Assembly (NCBI RefSeq): GCF_041321155.1
Contig: NZ_JBGGWB010000003.1
Location: 62,001 to 126,000 of the forward strand
Direction: 5' to 3'
DNA from: Sphingomonas sp. IW22
GTDB taxonomy: Bacteria; Pseudomonadota; Alphaproteobacteria; Sphingomonadales; Sphingomonadaceae
DNA length: 64,000 nucleotides
Positions 47,506 to 55,530 of the stretch are shown here, in pieces. The notes beneath the pieces were generated by a model. The model was given only the letters and a program-made list of their open reading frames with translations. It made no database searches and was not told the DNA's origin. The position numbers were made by a program, and so were the translations under genes. Positions within the stretch are counted from its first letter, which is position 1, and every line of letters begins with the position of its first letter.

Positions 47506-48729
47506 ATGAAGTGGACCGGGCTGATCGCGCTGGCATTGTGCCTGATGGGGCCGGCGCAAGCGCAATTGCTGCCGCAGTTGCCGCGCGTCGGCGGGGTGGT
47601 CGATCGCGTGAACGGTGTGTTGCCCAAGGTCAGCGAAAGGCTGGGCGATGCGCAATCGCTGGTGCGCGCGCAGACCGATCGCGTGCGCGATCTGGTGCGG
47701 CGACACCCCGACCGCGTGGCGATCGATCCCGAAGGTAACGCCGTGCGCGCAAACGAACTGATCGTGCTCGACGCCGACGAGACGGTGACGCAGGCGGCGA
47801 CGGCACGCGGCTTTCGCCTCATCGAGCGAATCGAATTGGACGAGCTGGGCGTCGGCTATGCCCGCTTCGCGACGCCGCGCGGCATGGGGCTGGCGCGTGC
47901 GCTCAAGCAATTGCGCGCGGTCGCGAACGGGCGCGAGGTCAGCGCCGATCCGCTTTACTTCGCGAGCGGTGGGGTGGGCGCGCCGGCCACCGGCAGCGCG
48001 ATTCAGGCCGGCGGCGCGAAGGGGCGGATCGGGATCGTCGATGGCGCGGTGCCGCCGGGCACGCCTGGTCTCGCGCGTCAGCAGAGCTTTGCACAGGGCG
48101 GTCCGCGTCCGAACGATCATGCCGCAGCGATCGCCTCGCTGCTGACCGGCGGCGGCGGGGTTCGGGCGAGTGCACCCGGCGCGCGGCTCCATGTCGCGGA
48201 CGTCTATGGCGGCGATCCGGCCGGCGGCAATGCGGCCGCGATCGGACAGGCGCTGGCGTGGATGACGCGCGAGCGCGTGCCGGTGGTGGTGGTCAGCCTC
48301 GCCGGACCGCGCAACCCGCTGCTCGGCCGCATCGTCGCGGCGGCGCGGCGGCTGGGCACGGTGATTGTCGCCGCGGTCGGCAATGACGGCCCGGCGGCGA
48401 AACCGGCTTATCCGGCCAGCTATCCCGAGGCAATCGCGGTGACTGGCGTCGATGCGCGCGGGCGGGTGTTGATCGAGGCCGGGCGCGCCGCGAAGCTTGA
48501 CTATGCCGCGCCGGGCGCGGACTTGCTCGGGCTGGGCTTGGACGGCAAAGCGCGTAAGCTGCGCGGCACCTCGTTCGCCGCGCCTTTCGTCGCCGCGCGG
48601 TTTTCGGCGCAGTTGGGCGAGGACATTGCCGGCGCGCTGGCGGGGCTCGATCGGGAGGCGAAAGGGCGCGGAAAGCGCGGGCTGGGGCGCGGCGTGCTGT
48701 GCGGCGACTGCGCCACGCGGCCGCGCTGA
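47506..48729 (+). CDS. exported S8 (subtilisin-like) serine peptidase
   Basis: A 407-residue secreted protease. The signal peptide is residues 1-20 (LIALALCLMGPAQAQ). The ~150-residue region that follows resembles a propeptide, and the S8 catalytic domain starts near 170. The triad is Asp179 in RIGIVDGAV, His205 in NDHAAAIASLL and Ser356 in GTSFAAPF, with Asn293 in AVGNDGP as the oxyanion residue. ATG 47506 is preferred because AGGA lies eight bases upstream and the signal peptide starts there. The promoter motif at 47435-47466 places it in the regulon of the adjacent ECF sigma factor. It may act in the periplasm or outside the cell. Confidence 0.88.
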   Translation: MKWTGLIALALCLMGPAQAQLLPQLPRVGGVVDRVNGVLPKVSERLGDAQSLVRAQTDRVRDLVRRHPDRVAIDPEGNAVRANELIVLDADETVTQAATARGFRLIERIELDELGVGYARFATPRGMGLARALKQLRAVANGREVSADPLYFASGGVGAPATGSAIQAGGAKGRIGIVDGAVPPGTPGLARQQSFAQGGPRPNDHAAAIASLLTGGGGVRASAPGARLHVADVYGGDPAGGNAAAIGQALAWMTRERVPVVVVSLAGPRNPLLGRIVAAARRLGTVIVAAVGNDGPAAKPAYPASYPEAIAVTGVDARGRVLIEAGRAAKLDYAAPGADLLGLGLDGKARKLRGTSFAAPFVAARFSAQLGEDIAGALAGLDREAKGRGKRGLGRGVLCGDCATRPR

Positions 48730-48737
48730 ATTTTTTT

Positions 48738-48765
48738 GGATTAAAGGCGAAACGGCATCCGTTCC
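48738..48765 (+). promoter_or_regulatory. ECF promoter candidate for the Gly/Ser-rich gene
   Basis: GGATTAAA at 48738-48745, 14 bases, then CGTTCC at 48760-48765 repeats the spacing and core of the palindromic motif at 47435-47466. It lies 47 bases before the ATG of the next gene and directly after the protease stop. Confidence 0.5.
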
Positions 48766-48812
48766 CCTTCCGAAGCGCCATGCGACATGGCGTCCGATCA
48801 GGAGGAACGACC

Positions 48813-49730
48813 ATGAAGACCTTGTTTCTCGCCGCTGTCGCGGCAACCGCACTGACGATCGCCGCTCCCGCCTCGGCGCAGTTGCTGGGCGGTGGCGGGC
48901 TGGGCGGCTCGCTCGGGGGCAGCCTAGGCGGTCAACTCGGCGGCACGCTGGGTGGCGGGCGGCTTGGCGGCTCACTTGACCGCACCCTTGAGCGTACCCG
49001 CGAACCGATCACCAGCACCACGCGTACCGCCAAGTCGGCGCGCGGCTCGGCCGACGTCGAGAAGAGCGCCGATCGCCGCAGCGGCCGCGTCGCGGCTGGC
49101 GGCAGCGCCGATGGCGGGATCGCCGGCGCGATCGACAACAGCACCAGCGCGCTGGGCCGCGGCGTCGGCGGGGCGGGCAGCGGCAGCGCGTCGGGCCGAG
49201 CCTCCGGCAGCGCCTCGGCCGACCTGATCGGCACCGACGGCCTGCGCAGCACCGTGCAGGGCGCGCGCGAGCGGGCGACCGGCGCGGTCGGCCGCGTGCG
49301 TGACACCAGCGGCGCGGTGCGCGATCGTGCGACCGACACGGCGGGTCAGGCCGTGGGGCGCGCGCAAGGCGCTGCGGGCGGGCTGGGTGGTACGCTCGAC
49401 GCTGCGGGTTCGGGCAGCGGGTCGGCCGGTAATGGCAGCGCGTCGGGATCCGCCGCGGGCGCGGGAGAGGGCATGCTCTCGCTGGGCGGCAGCTCAACGC
49501 CCGCGCTCGACCCCGGCACTCGGGTCGAAGATGCGCGCGGTCGCCTCGTCGGCCGCCTCGAGCAGGTCAACCGCAATGCCCGTGGTCGGATCGAATCGCT
49601 CGCGGTCCGGGTCGGCGACCGCATCGCCATGCTGCCGGCAAGCAACTTCAGCGCCGACGGTAACGTGCTTGTCTCGGCAATGGGCAAGGGTGCGTTGAAG
49701 AACGCCGCCAAGGAACAGGAACAGGACTGA
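48813..49730 (+). CDS. exported Gly/Ser/Ala-rich protein
   Basis: A 305-residue protein with a signal peptide (FLAAVAATALTIAAPASAQ), then GGGGLGGSLGGSLGGQLGG, a Gly/Leu-rich repeat. Next comes a long, probably disordered region rich in Gly, Ser, Ala and Arg, with short runs resembling helical linkers (GARERATGAVGRVRDTSGAV). The C-terminal ~70 residues look folded (VEDARGRLVGRLEQVNRNAR then VRVGDRIAMLPASNFSADG), like a small beta domain that often ends such sphingomonad proteins. AGGAGG lies upstream of the ATG. Function unknown. Its place behind the S8 protease and a shared promoter motif make it a candidate substrate or partner of the protease. Confidence 0.78.
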   Translation: MKTLFLAAVAATALTIAAPASAQLLGGGGLGGSLGGSLGGQLGGTLGGGRLGGSLDRTLERTREPITSTTRTAKSARGSADVEKSADRRSGRVAAGGSADGGIAGAIDNSTSALGRGVGGAGSGSASGRASGSASADLIGTDGLRSTVQGARERATGAVGRVRDTSGAVRDRATDTAGQAVGRAQGAAGGLGGTLDAAGSGSGSAGNGSASGSAAGAGEGMLSLGGSSTPALDPGTRVEDARGRLVGRLEQVNRNARGRIESLAVRVGDRIAMLPASNFSADGNVLVSAMGKGALKNAAKEQEQD

Positions 49731-49738
49731 TCGCAAGT

Positions 49739-49765
49739 CTCTCCCTGGCACATAGCTGGGGAGAG
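49739..49765 (+). terminator. possible terminator after the Gly/Ser-rich gene
   Basis: CTCTCCC at 49739-49745 pairs with GGGAGAG at 49759-49765 over a 13-base loop, a few bases after the stop. There is no T-run. Confidence 0.35.
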
Positions 49766-49967
49766 GCCGAACCGCTCAAGCTACCGTCCGCTGAGCGCCC
49801 CAAGAATAGACACTCGGCTACGTACACGCTCATTCTGAAAGCCGCCGTTTGCTAATCTCGCCGGAGAAGTTAGGGGGAAAGCGGACAGGCAGCATTTGCG
49901 ACCGAAACTGATACCGGCGCCGACCCGCGGAGCTTGGCTGCTCCACAGGCGGTGAACCGATCGCGGC

Positions 49968-50510
49968 TCAGCGATGCAGTGTAGACTTGCGGAACAGCCA
50001 AGCGGAAAGCAGCCAGGCGCTGGCCCAGATGGTCGAGAATATCCAGGAAAAGTGCCCCTGCACTTGAAGGACTGTTGCCACTGCTATCTGTGCGACAGCG
50101 GCCACAAGCATCGCGGCTGTCATACCGCAGGGTCGGAACCTCGCACCCGCTGCGCCGGCAAGGGCAAGAAGCGGAACCAAGTCGAACAAAAGGTTTATGT
50201 CGTCACTTTCGTTGCCTACGATGCCTACCGCAGCATTAGCCCAGAGCAGGAGCAGGCCCGCAGCCAAGGCAATCGCTACACCACCGCGATAGGTCCAGCT
50301 GCCATTTGCGCGAACGGTCATCTCGAACGCCAGGCCGACGCCGCCAAGCATCACGATGGCGAATGCGAAGTCCGCCATCGTCCAGTTGACCTCGCTCGTG
50401 AACTGCATAGCCACAGCCGGTAGGATGGTTAGCAGCACAATCGTGCCCCAGCCCACTATCCGTCCTGGTACCAACCGTGCCTTCCAACGTTGATCAATTG
50501 CCTTACGCAT
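49968..50510 (-). CDS. multi-pass membrane protein of unknown function
   Basis: A 180-residue protein with about five hydrophobic helices (for example WGTIVLLTILPAVAMQF, DFAFAIVMLGGVGLAFEM and LLFDLVPLLALAGAAGA). ATG 50510 has GGAGG upstream, and the N-terminus before the first helix is basic, which predicts a cytoplasmic N-terminus. No catalytic motif is visible. Sphingomonads carry similar small membrane proteins next to winged-helix regulators, and such a regulator gene, now decayed, is divergent here. This pairing suggests regulation of one by the other but no function. Confidence 0.72.
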   Translation of the reverse strand: MRKAIDQRWKARLVPGRIVGWGTIVLLTILPAVAMQFTSEVNWTMADFAFAIVMLGGVGLAFEMTVRANGSWTYRGGVAIALAAGLLLLWANAAVGIVGNESDDINLLFDLVPLLALAGAAGARFRPCGMTAAMLVAAVAQIAVATVLQVQGHFSWIFSTIWASAWLLSAWLFRKSTLHR

Positions 50511-50653
50511 AATCTTGCCTCCGCATTGCAGGAGCGCCATCGATGGTCGATCGCGTGATGAGCGGCATGAGAAGGATATAAGAAATCTCTGAAAAGAGCA
50601 CTGACGCGCGACTGTTTGGGCCATTCCGTCTGGACTGTGGTGATCGCAGGCTG

Positions 50654-51650
50654 TTGCGGGGGTCCGAACCGATCGATCTGCCTGCCCGCTACATGGATGT
50701 GCTGATCCTGCTCGTGCAAGGAGACGGGGCGCTCGTTACCGAGGACCGCGTCATGCATGAGGTTTGGCGGGGCGTGCCGGTTACCGACGAAGCTTTAACA
50801 CAGGCGATCCGCGCATTGCGAAAGGCACTGGGTGGCAGCGCCCTTGCTCCGAATTTTATCGAAACCATGCGGAAGCACGGCTACCGCTTCATTGCGCCGC
50901 TTGATTTGCCAGCATCGGACCGGCAGCCAGAACCGACGCCGATATTCATCCGCGACAGCATCATTCGCCAGACGTCAGTCGCCATTGCCGGTGCGTTGCT
51001 AGCAGGCGCCTTAGTAGGCTTGGTTTACGGATTTGCTGGAGCTGCTCACTTCAGCCGCGACGGAACGGTGTCGCTGTTGCTGGTGATCGTCCTAGTGTCA
51101 GCCGTTTCAGGCGGAGCGGCGGGAGTCGGCATCGCGGTTGGAATTGCTTGTCATACAAAGTCCTTATGCACGGTCGGCATTGGCAAGTGCCTGGCGCGGC
51201 ATTGGGCGGACTCACACTCGGCGCGGTCGCCAACATGATTGGGAAAGATACCCTTCGCCTGCTGTTCGGTCAGGCGGTCGGCCCGTTTGCCGCCGCGCTG
51301 GAAGGTTTTGTCGTGGGCGCCGAAACAGGTCTGGCATGCGGCTTGGCACATCAGCGGATCATATATTCCGCCGGCCTAGCGGCTCTGCTAGGGGCTACCA
51401 CCGGTCTGATCATTGTCCTGTTCGGCGGACGGATGATGGCCGCCAGCCTTCAGACGCTCGTCGCCGCTTTCCCGTCCTCACAGTTCCGATTCGATGGACT
51501 GGACAAGCGCTGGGGGAGCGGGGGTTCCGCGCTAGCAGCCGAATGCCCACCGCTGCGTTTGAAGGCGCGGTGTTCGTCGTGGCGATGGCCCAGGCCATAA
51601 GTCACTCCTTCGGCATCGGCAGCTCTCGGCAAGCTCCGGATCAGCACTGA
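50654..51650 (+). pseudogene. decayed winged-helix membrane regulator
   Basis: Frame 2 encodes an OmpR-type winged-helix DNA-binding domain (IDLPARYMDVLILLVQGDGA, EALTQAIRALRKALGGS, MRKHGYRFIAP) and then a membrane helix (SVAIAGALLAGALVGLVYGF), as in ToxR/CadC-like proteins. The frame opens at 50582, but no ATG, GTG or TTG occurs before TTG 50654, which would remove the first ~20 residues (FGPFRLDCGDRRL). The domain then continues in a second frame from ~51148 (GAALGGLTLGAVANMIGKDT) and in a third from ~51515 (GERGFRASSRMPTAAFEGAV). So there is no standard start and at least two frameshifts. It has been inactivated. Confidence 0.72.
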
Positions 51651-51819
51651 ACGCCTGCAATGTGGGCGCTAGCTACCGAGGCACTGTCGCGGTGTCCTGA
51701 CTTCCGAACGTTGCATATGTCGCCACTTTTGCAACCTTGGCATGGTTGAAGGCGGTTGTTGGTGGTCAGGTAGCTCTTGGGCAGAAATGGTCGAGAGCTG
51801 CGCTCAACGGCGGGACCAG

Positions 51820-52236
51820 TCAATTGTAGAGCGTCAGCGCTGGTGGCACCTCAATTCGCTCACCGCCTTTTGCAATCTGATAACTCACTAAGACCGCCGA
51901 ATTGAGGCCGGCGGTATGGAATGGCTTGCTGATGCAGCCGACTACAAGCGGGCTGACCGCATCTGGTGGGCAGTTGCCGCTCAAGTAAACGACAGGGATG
52001 CCCTGCTGCGCCAGCCCGTCCGCTGCATCGATGCCGCTGTCGCCATTTGCCAATCGCACGTCGCAAAGAGCTAGGTCGACCGGGCACGATCGTGAAATAT
52101 CGAGAGCTGACGTCACGGTATCGGCAATGCCCACGACGGTATGGCCGTACGAGAGCAGGGCGTCCTTAACCGTCATCGCGATCAGCGCCTCGTCCTCTAC
52201 AATCAGCAGGTTGAGCTTCGGAGTGCTATCAGACAT
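51820..52236 (-). CDS. single-domain response regulator
   Basis: A 138-residue receiver domain without an output domain. The phospho-acceptor is the Asp in LALCDVRLANGDSGIDAA, with the acidic pair in LLIVEDEALIAMTV and the conserved Lys in ISKPFHTAGLN. It is the natural partner of the adjacent GAF-containing kinase, in whose 3' end its start lies. Single receivers of this kind usually relay phosphate to another protein or regulate a kinase. It could feed into the alphaproteobacterial general stress response, but no PhyR or NepR gene is visible here. Confidence 0.9.
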   Translation of the reverse strand: MSDSTPKLNLLIVEDEALIAMTVKDALLSYGHTVVGIADTVTSALDISRSCPVDLALCDVRLANGDSGIDAADGLAQQGIPVVYLSGNCPPDAVSPLVVGCISKPFHTAGLNSAVLVSYQIAKGGERIEVPPALTLYN

Positions 52237-52359
52237 TTGGCGTCGCCTGCATTCGGATGATTAATACGTTAGATTTTGGCTCGGCCACGGCCCGCAACTG
52301 TCGAAGCAACGCTTGCGGAAAACGTCCCGAAAGCACCTGCGACGGGGATCGCAAGCCGG

Positions 52360-53337
52360 TCAACTCAACCGCCGTCCACGTCGCGCATGTCCTCGAACGA
52401 CTTCGACGGTGGCCGGTTCGTTCGCTGCCGAGCTTTCCGCGAGCGCTGTATGGACGAGTAGTGCCAACGCCACCCCCTGCTCAATCGGTAGATTTACATC
52501 CCGCGCGCCTGTCACCGTTAGCTTTTGATCCGTCGCGGCCTCGCCGACGGCGCCAAGTAGATCGAAGATGTTGACGATGCTGAAGTCTTCCGATGCGTAG
52601 ATCGGCCGATGGGCGGACGCGATTACCTCAATGCGCTCGACGGCTCTGTTTAGCGCGTTCAAGAAAGCTTCGCCCCTTGCTGACGCTGCTTCAAGACGGA
52701 CGACGCTTACCGCAAGCTGCAGAGCATTACGCACGCGGTGGTTTAGCTCGGAAAGGAGTCTATTCCTTTGCTCAAACCCGGTCCGCAACTTCTGTTCGAC
52801 CATGAAGCGGTACTTAGCCAACTCTACGAAATGGCAAAGCGTATGGAGGAACCGCAGTTCATCATCGGTGAAGCGGTCGGCCCACCGTCGTCCGAAACCA
52901 AGCGTCCCGATTAAGGTGTCCCCGTGTAGGAGCGGAGTGCACGCGTACGCGTCTAGCCCAACCTGCCGAACGAACGCGACCAGCGGATCATCGGACTTTT
53001 GTACGCCCGTTACATGGAAGCGCTGCCGATCCCGGGCGGCGCAACCACACACAGCCTGACCCAGCTCGAGCTCGGCCCCGGCGACCGCCTCTTCGGGAGT
53101 GAGGCCACCATGGGCTTCGAGCAACAGGCGATTCTCTTCCAGACGATAGTTGAAGAACACGTCCAGCCGCAGTTCTGTCTGGATTAGCGCGAAGAGCTCA
53201 TCGACCATCCGAGCGGGATCGTCCGCCGCAAGAAGCCGCTCTGCCGCCTCCGCTACCAAGGCTAGACGCCGCTGCGGTAGGTCAGGATCTAAGACCGGCC
53301 CGCCCTTTGGGATATTAACCTGTTGCTCAAGCGCCAT
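52360..53337 (-). CDS. GAF-domain HWE/HisKA_2-type histidine kinase (3' frameshift likely)
   Basis: A 325-residue protein starting at ATG 53337 with AAAGGAGGGAT upstream. Residues ~15-175 are a GAF domain (ARMVDELFALIQTELRLDVF, AVCGCAARDRQRFHVTGVQK). The HisKA_2/HWE-type His is in LLSELNHRVRNALQLAVSVV, and a degenerate ATPase region follows (LPIEQGVALALLVHTALAES). The end looks wrong. In another frame the same strand continues as VLSGRFPQALLRQLRAVAEP and NVLIIRMQA, up to a TGA at 52229 that overlaps the response-regulator start. That is the arrangement expected of the intact gene, so a frameshift near 52375 is likely. The ATP-binding part may be lost. Confidence 0.78.
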   Translation of the reverse strand: MALEQQVNIPKGGPVLDPDLPQRRLALVAEAAERLLAADDPARMVDELFALIQTELRLDVFFNYRLEENRLLLEAHGGLTPEEAVAGAELELGQAVCGCAARDRQRFHVTGVQKSDDPLVAFVRQVGLDAYACTPLLHGDTLIGTLGFGRRWADRFTDDELRFLHTLCHFVELAKYRFMVEQKLRTGFEQRNRLLSELNHRVRNALQLAVSVVRLEAASARGEAFLNALNRAVERIEVIASAHRPIYASEDFSIVNIFDLLGAVGEAATDQKLTVTGARDVNLPIEQGVALALLVHTALAESSAANEPATVEVVRGHARRGRRLS

Positions 53338-53481
53338 ATCCCTCCTTTGAACCATCGGCACGCGATCAGCAATGAGACGCGCTATGCCGTCCGACGGCTT
53401 TCCCCAATCGCCTGCGTGGTGCTGTCAGTCTAACGCGAACCGCCCTCCACACGATGCAGGAGGGGCAGGTAGGGCGGAGGT

Positions 53482-54000
53482 TTAGCTTGCGAGGAGCTGC
53501 CACTCCGCCCATGCGGCGGAGTGTCGATCCTTGTAAGTCTGGCGGTCAACAAGGTGGCGTTCGAGGTTGAAGTGGTTGTGGACGTTGGCGTGAACGCCGG
53601 CGAACCTTTGCAGCGTCTTCATCTGCCTGAATCGCAGCATCGCTCGCTCTCGTCGTCGGAAGGGAAGGTGGCTGTTCTCCACTCTGTTGTTGGCCCGGCG
53701 ACCTGTCTCATGCTTTTGCCGATTCCCGAGCTCGTCCATTGCTGCGCGGTACGAACGAAGCCTATCGGTAGTGATCGCCTCGGGAGCGCCATGGCGCTTT
53801 AACGGCCGCTTCACGAAGGTGAGCGCGGCCTTCTTGTCGCGAGTGCGGGTGATGTAGCTCTCCAGCACCTCGCCTTCATGATTCACTGCTCGCCACGGGT
53901 AGGCCATCTCGCCGCTAAGTTTCACATACATCTCTTCCAGGTGCCAACGCCAATGCCGAAAGGGGGTGTCGGCCGCGTGACGCTGGACGCGAAGCCCCCG
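53482..54000 (-). pseudogene. IS6-type transposase remnant
   Basis: The minus-strand frame ending at 53482 carries the C-terminal ~165 residues of an IS6-type DDE transposase: RAVNHEGEVLESYITRTRDK, LKRHGAPEAITTDRLRSYRA, NNRVENSHLPFRRRERAMLR and VHANVHNHFNLERHLVDRQT. The N-terminal helix-turn-helix part is missing; further upstream the frame is only the antisense of the small gene at 54047-54319. In WHLEEMYVKL the first catalytic Asp is Glu, whereas the second Asp (TTDRLRS) and the Glu (RVENSH) remain. It is dead both by truncation and by this substitution. No terminal inverted repeats were found. Confidence 0.75.
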
Positions 54001-54046
54001 CCAGTTATCGTGGTGTTTGAGGGAAACAGCATGAGGAGGGCAGAGC

Positions 54047-54319
54047 ATGGGACAGCCGAGAACCATCGACGACCTTGCGGCGCAGGTCGCGGCGCAGCGG
54101 GTTCTGTTAACCCAGCTGACGGCAGCGATCTTCGGAAGCTTTGGGAATACCAAAGCCGATTTCGCGGATTTTGCCCAGCTGGCGCGCGAATCGGTCGGTT
54201 TTGTCTCGAAAAATCTCTCGCCGACGACCAGCCAGCCGGAGTCCGTGCTGATAAAGGCGATGGTCATACGCCATCTGGACCAGCTGCTGGAACAGAGCAG
54301 CCTTGGCCTTAACGACTGA
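54047..54319 (+). CDS. small protein of unknown function (90 residues)
   Basis: The ATG is preceded by GAGGAGGGCAGAGC, a good ribosome-binding site, and the product is a mostly helical, soluble 90-residue protein (IDDLAAQVAAQRVLLTQLTA, LIKAMVIRHLDQLLEQSSLG) with a central Phe-rich stretch. It has no signal peptide, membrane segment or cysteine and resembles no family I know. It lies beside the transposase remnant and reads away from it. Two unrelated small genes follow in the same direction. A phage- or island-derived accessory protein is possible. Confidence 0.55.
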   Translation: MGQPRTIDDLAAQVAAQRVLLTQLTAAIFGSFGNTKADFADFAQLARESVGFVSKNLSPTTSQPESVLIKAMVIRHLDQLLEQSSLGLND

Positions 54320-54531
54320 ATATAGCCGCCGATCACGGCATCTTCATTCCCGCCAGACCGGACGGCGCGAAAAGCAGCCGAGAGCGTTGATACGCCTTAC
54401 ACTATCGCCCGGGCAAAGGCGGTCGTAATTTCCGGTCTCGCGGCCGATGGCAATAGGAAGAAGGGCAGTTCGATGATTTAGCCGCGCTATAACTATCCCA
54501 GGGGTAACATTGGTCCGAGAGGAAACTGAGC

Positions 54532-54792
54532 ATGAGGCAGTCCGTCGAAGTACAGCTTAGGTATCTGGATGAATCACCTACCCGACGCGAACTTCGCGAG
54601 ATTGTGTTCGTGCTGCAAGAAATGATGATGTGCCAGATCAACCTGCGGGCAACCCTGATCGCTGGAGATCCCAACAGCCCCCTCCTAACTGGTGCGGAGG
54701 CGGCGCTTGAGGCATCGCACACGCTTCAGGCAATTGTTCGACGCATGATGAACGCGGGTGTCGAAGATGACGGCCCGCCCACGATGCAATGA
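54532..54792 (+). CDS. small protein of unknown function, paralogue 1
   Basis: An 86-residue soluble helical protein with GAGAGGAAACTGAGC before its ATG. The conserved core shared with the next gene is YLDESPTRRELREIVFVLQE, then QINLRATLIAG and SHTLQAIVRRMMNAG. About half of the aligned positions are identical by eye, so the two arose by tandem duplication. There are no catalytic-looking residues, and the length and charge pattern suggest a small helical bundle or dimerising factor. Function unknown. Confidence 0.6.
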   Translation: MRQSVEVQLRYLDESPTRRELREIVFVLQEMMMCQINLRATLIAGDPNSPLLTGAEAALEASHTLQAIVRRMMNAGVEDDGPPTMQ

Positions 54793-54838
54793 CGCGATGT
54801 CCACGGGAGTCACCAATCTGCCTATGAAGGCTAGTGTA

Positions 54839-55138
54839 ATGAGAAAATCGCCTCAGGAGAGACTGAAATATCTGGAGGCGCCACCAACACGCGCCGAGTT
54901 GAGGGAGATTGTTTTCCTGCTTCACGATGTTGTCAGCGTCCAACTGAACATGCGAACCTTGTTGATTGGCGGGAATGCGAAAAGTCCTTTCGTCACAGAC
55001 GCGGATGTGCTGCTAGAGGCGTCTAATAAGTTGCAGTCGATGGCCCGCCGTCTGCTGAACGGTGGTGAAGACCTGATGGCGGATGATATGGCGCCGATAG
55101 TAAAGGATGTTGGTTCGGGTGGGAGCGGGCCGTCTTAA
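54839..55138 (+). CDS. small protein of unknown function, paralogue 2
   Basis: A 99-residue protein 46 bases after its paralogue, beginning MRKSPQERLKYLEAPPTRAE. The same core occurs: ELREIVFLLHDVV, VQLNMRTLLIGG and EASNKLQSMARRLLNGG. An ATG 15 bases upstream is also in frame, but the start at 54839 aligns best with the first copy. The C-terminal tail is extended, acidic and then Gly/Ser-rich. It lies in the same direction as the two small genes before it, so all three may form one transcript. Function unknown. Confidence 0.6.
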   Translation: MRKSPQERLKYLEAPPTRAELREIVFLLHDVVSVQLNMRTLLIGGNAKSPFVTDADVLLEASNKLQSMARRLLNGGEDLMADDMAPIVKDVGSGGSGPS

Positions 55139-55530
55139 GCAACGGCTTGTAGATGCTGATGGAAGCGAATCTTTAATTTGCTCGCTGGCGCGGGGCCGGC
55201 GTTCGATTCGTGCTCGGCGCTGGTCCAGTCAGACAGTCGGGCAGGCTGATGTGAGAACCTGATGGTCCTCGCATTGTCGGGCAGGCTGGCCCTGCGATTT
55301 TTTGGCGAACCTTTCTGTATCTCGGCCTGCCGTCCTTTGCGCGGTGGTGCATTCGGGCTGTTTCTTCGCGAACTCATCAAGTGGAGCCGCTGGATCGACG
55401 ACGGTGGTATGATTCGGAGGCTGCTCTGCGGGTGGGATCGTCGCGGATACCCCAGAAATTTTCTGGTGATTTGCGCCGAGCCGGGCGCGTTGACGCCAGC
55501 CTTTTAACAGTTGCGGCATAAGCTAGCGGG
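55139..55530. other. non-coding stretch with a short direct repeat
   Basis: About 390 bases before the diguanylate cyclase gene. A 13-base direct repeat, GTCGGGCAGGCTG, occurs at 55236-55248 and 55276-55288, 40 bases apart. Open frames in this stretch do not resemble proteins. The promoter of the downstream gene should lie here; no clear motif was chosen. Confidence 0.45.

Noticed and set aside
54001..54336. N-terminal extension of the IS6-type transposase frame
   Set aside because: These ~110 codons do not resemble any transposase and are exactly antisense to the small gene at 54047-54319, which has a good ribosome-binding site.
55236..55288. 13-base direct repeat considered as a CRISPR or iteron seed
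   Set aside because: There are only two copies, no third unit at equal spacing and no cas or rep gene nearby.
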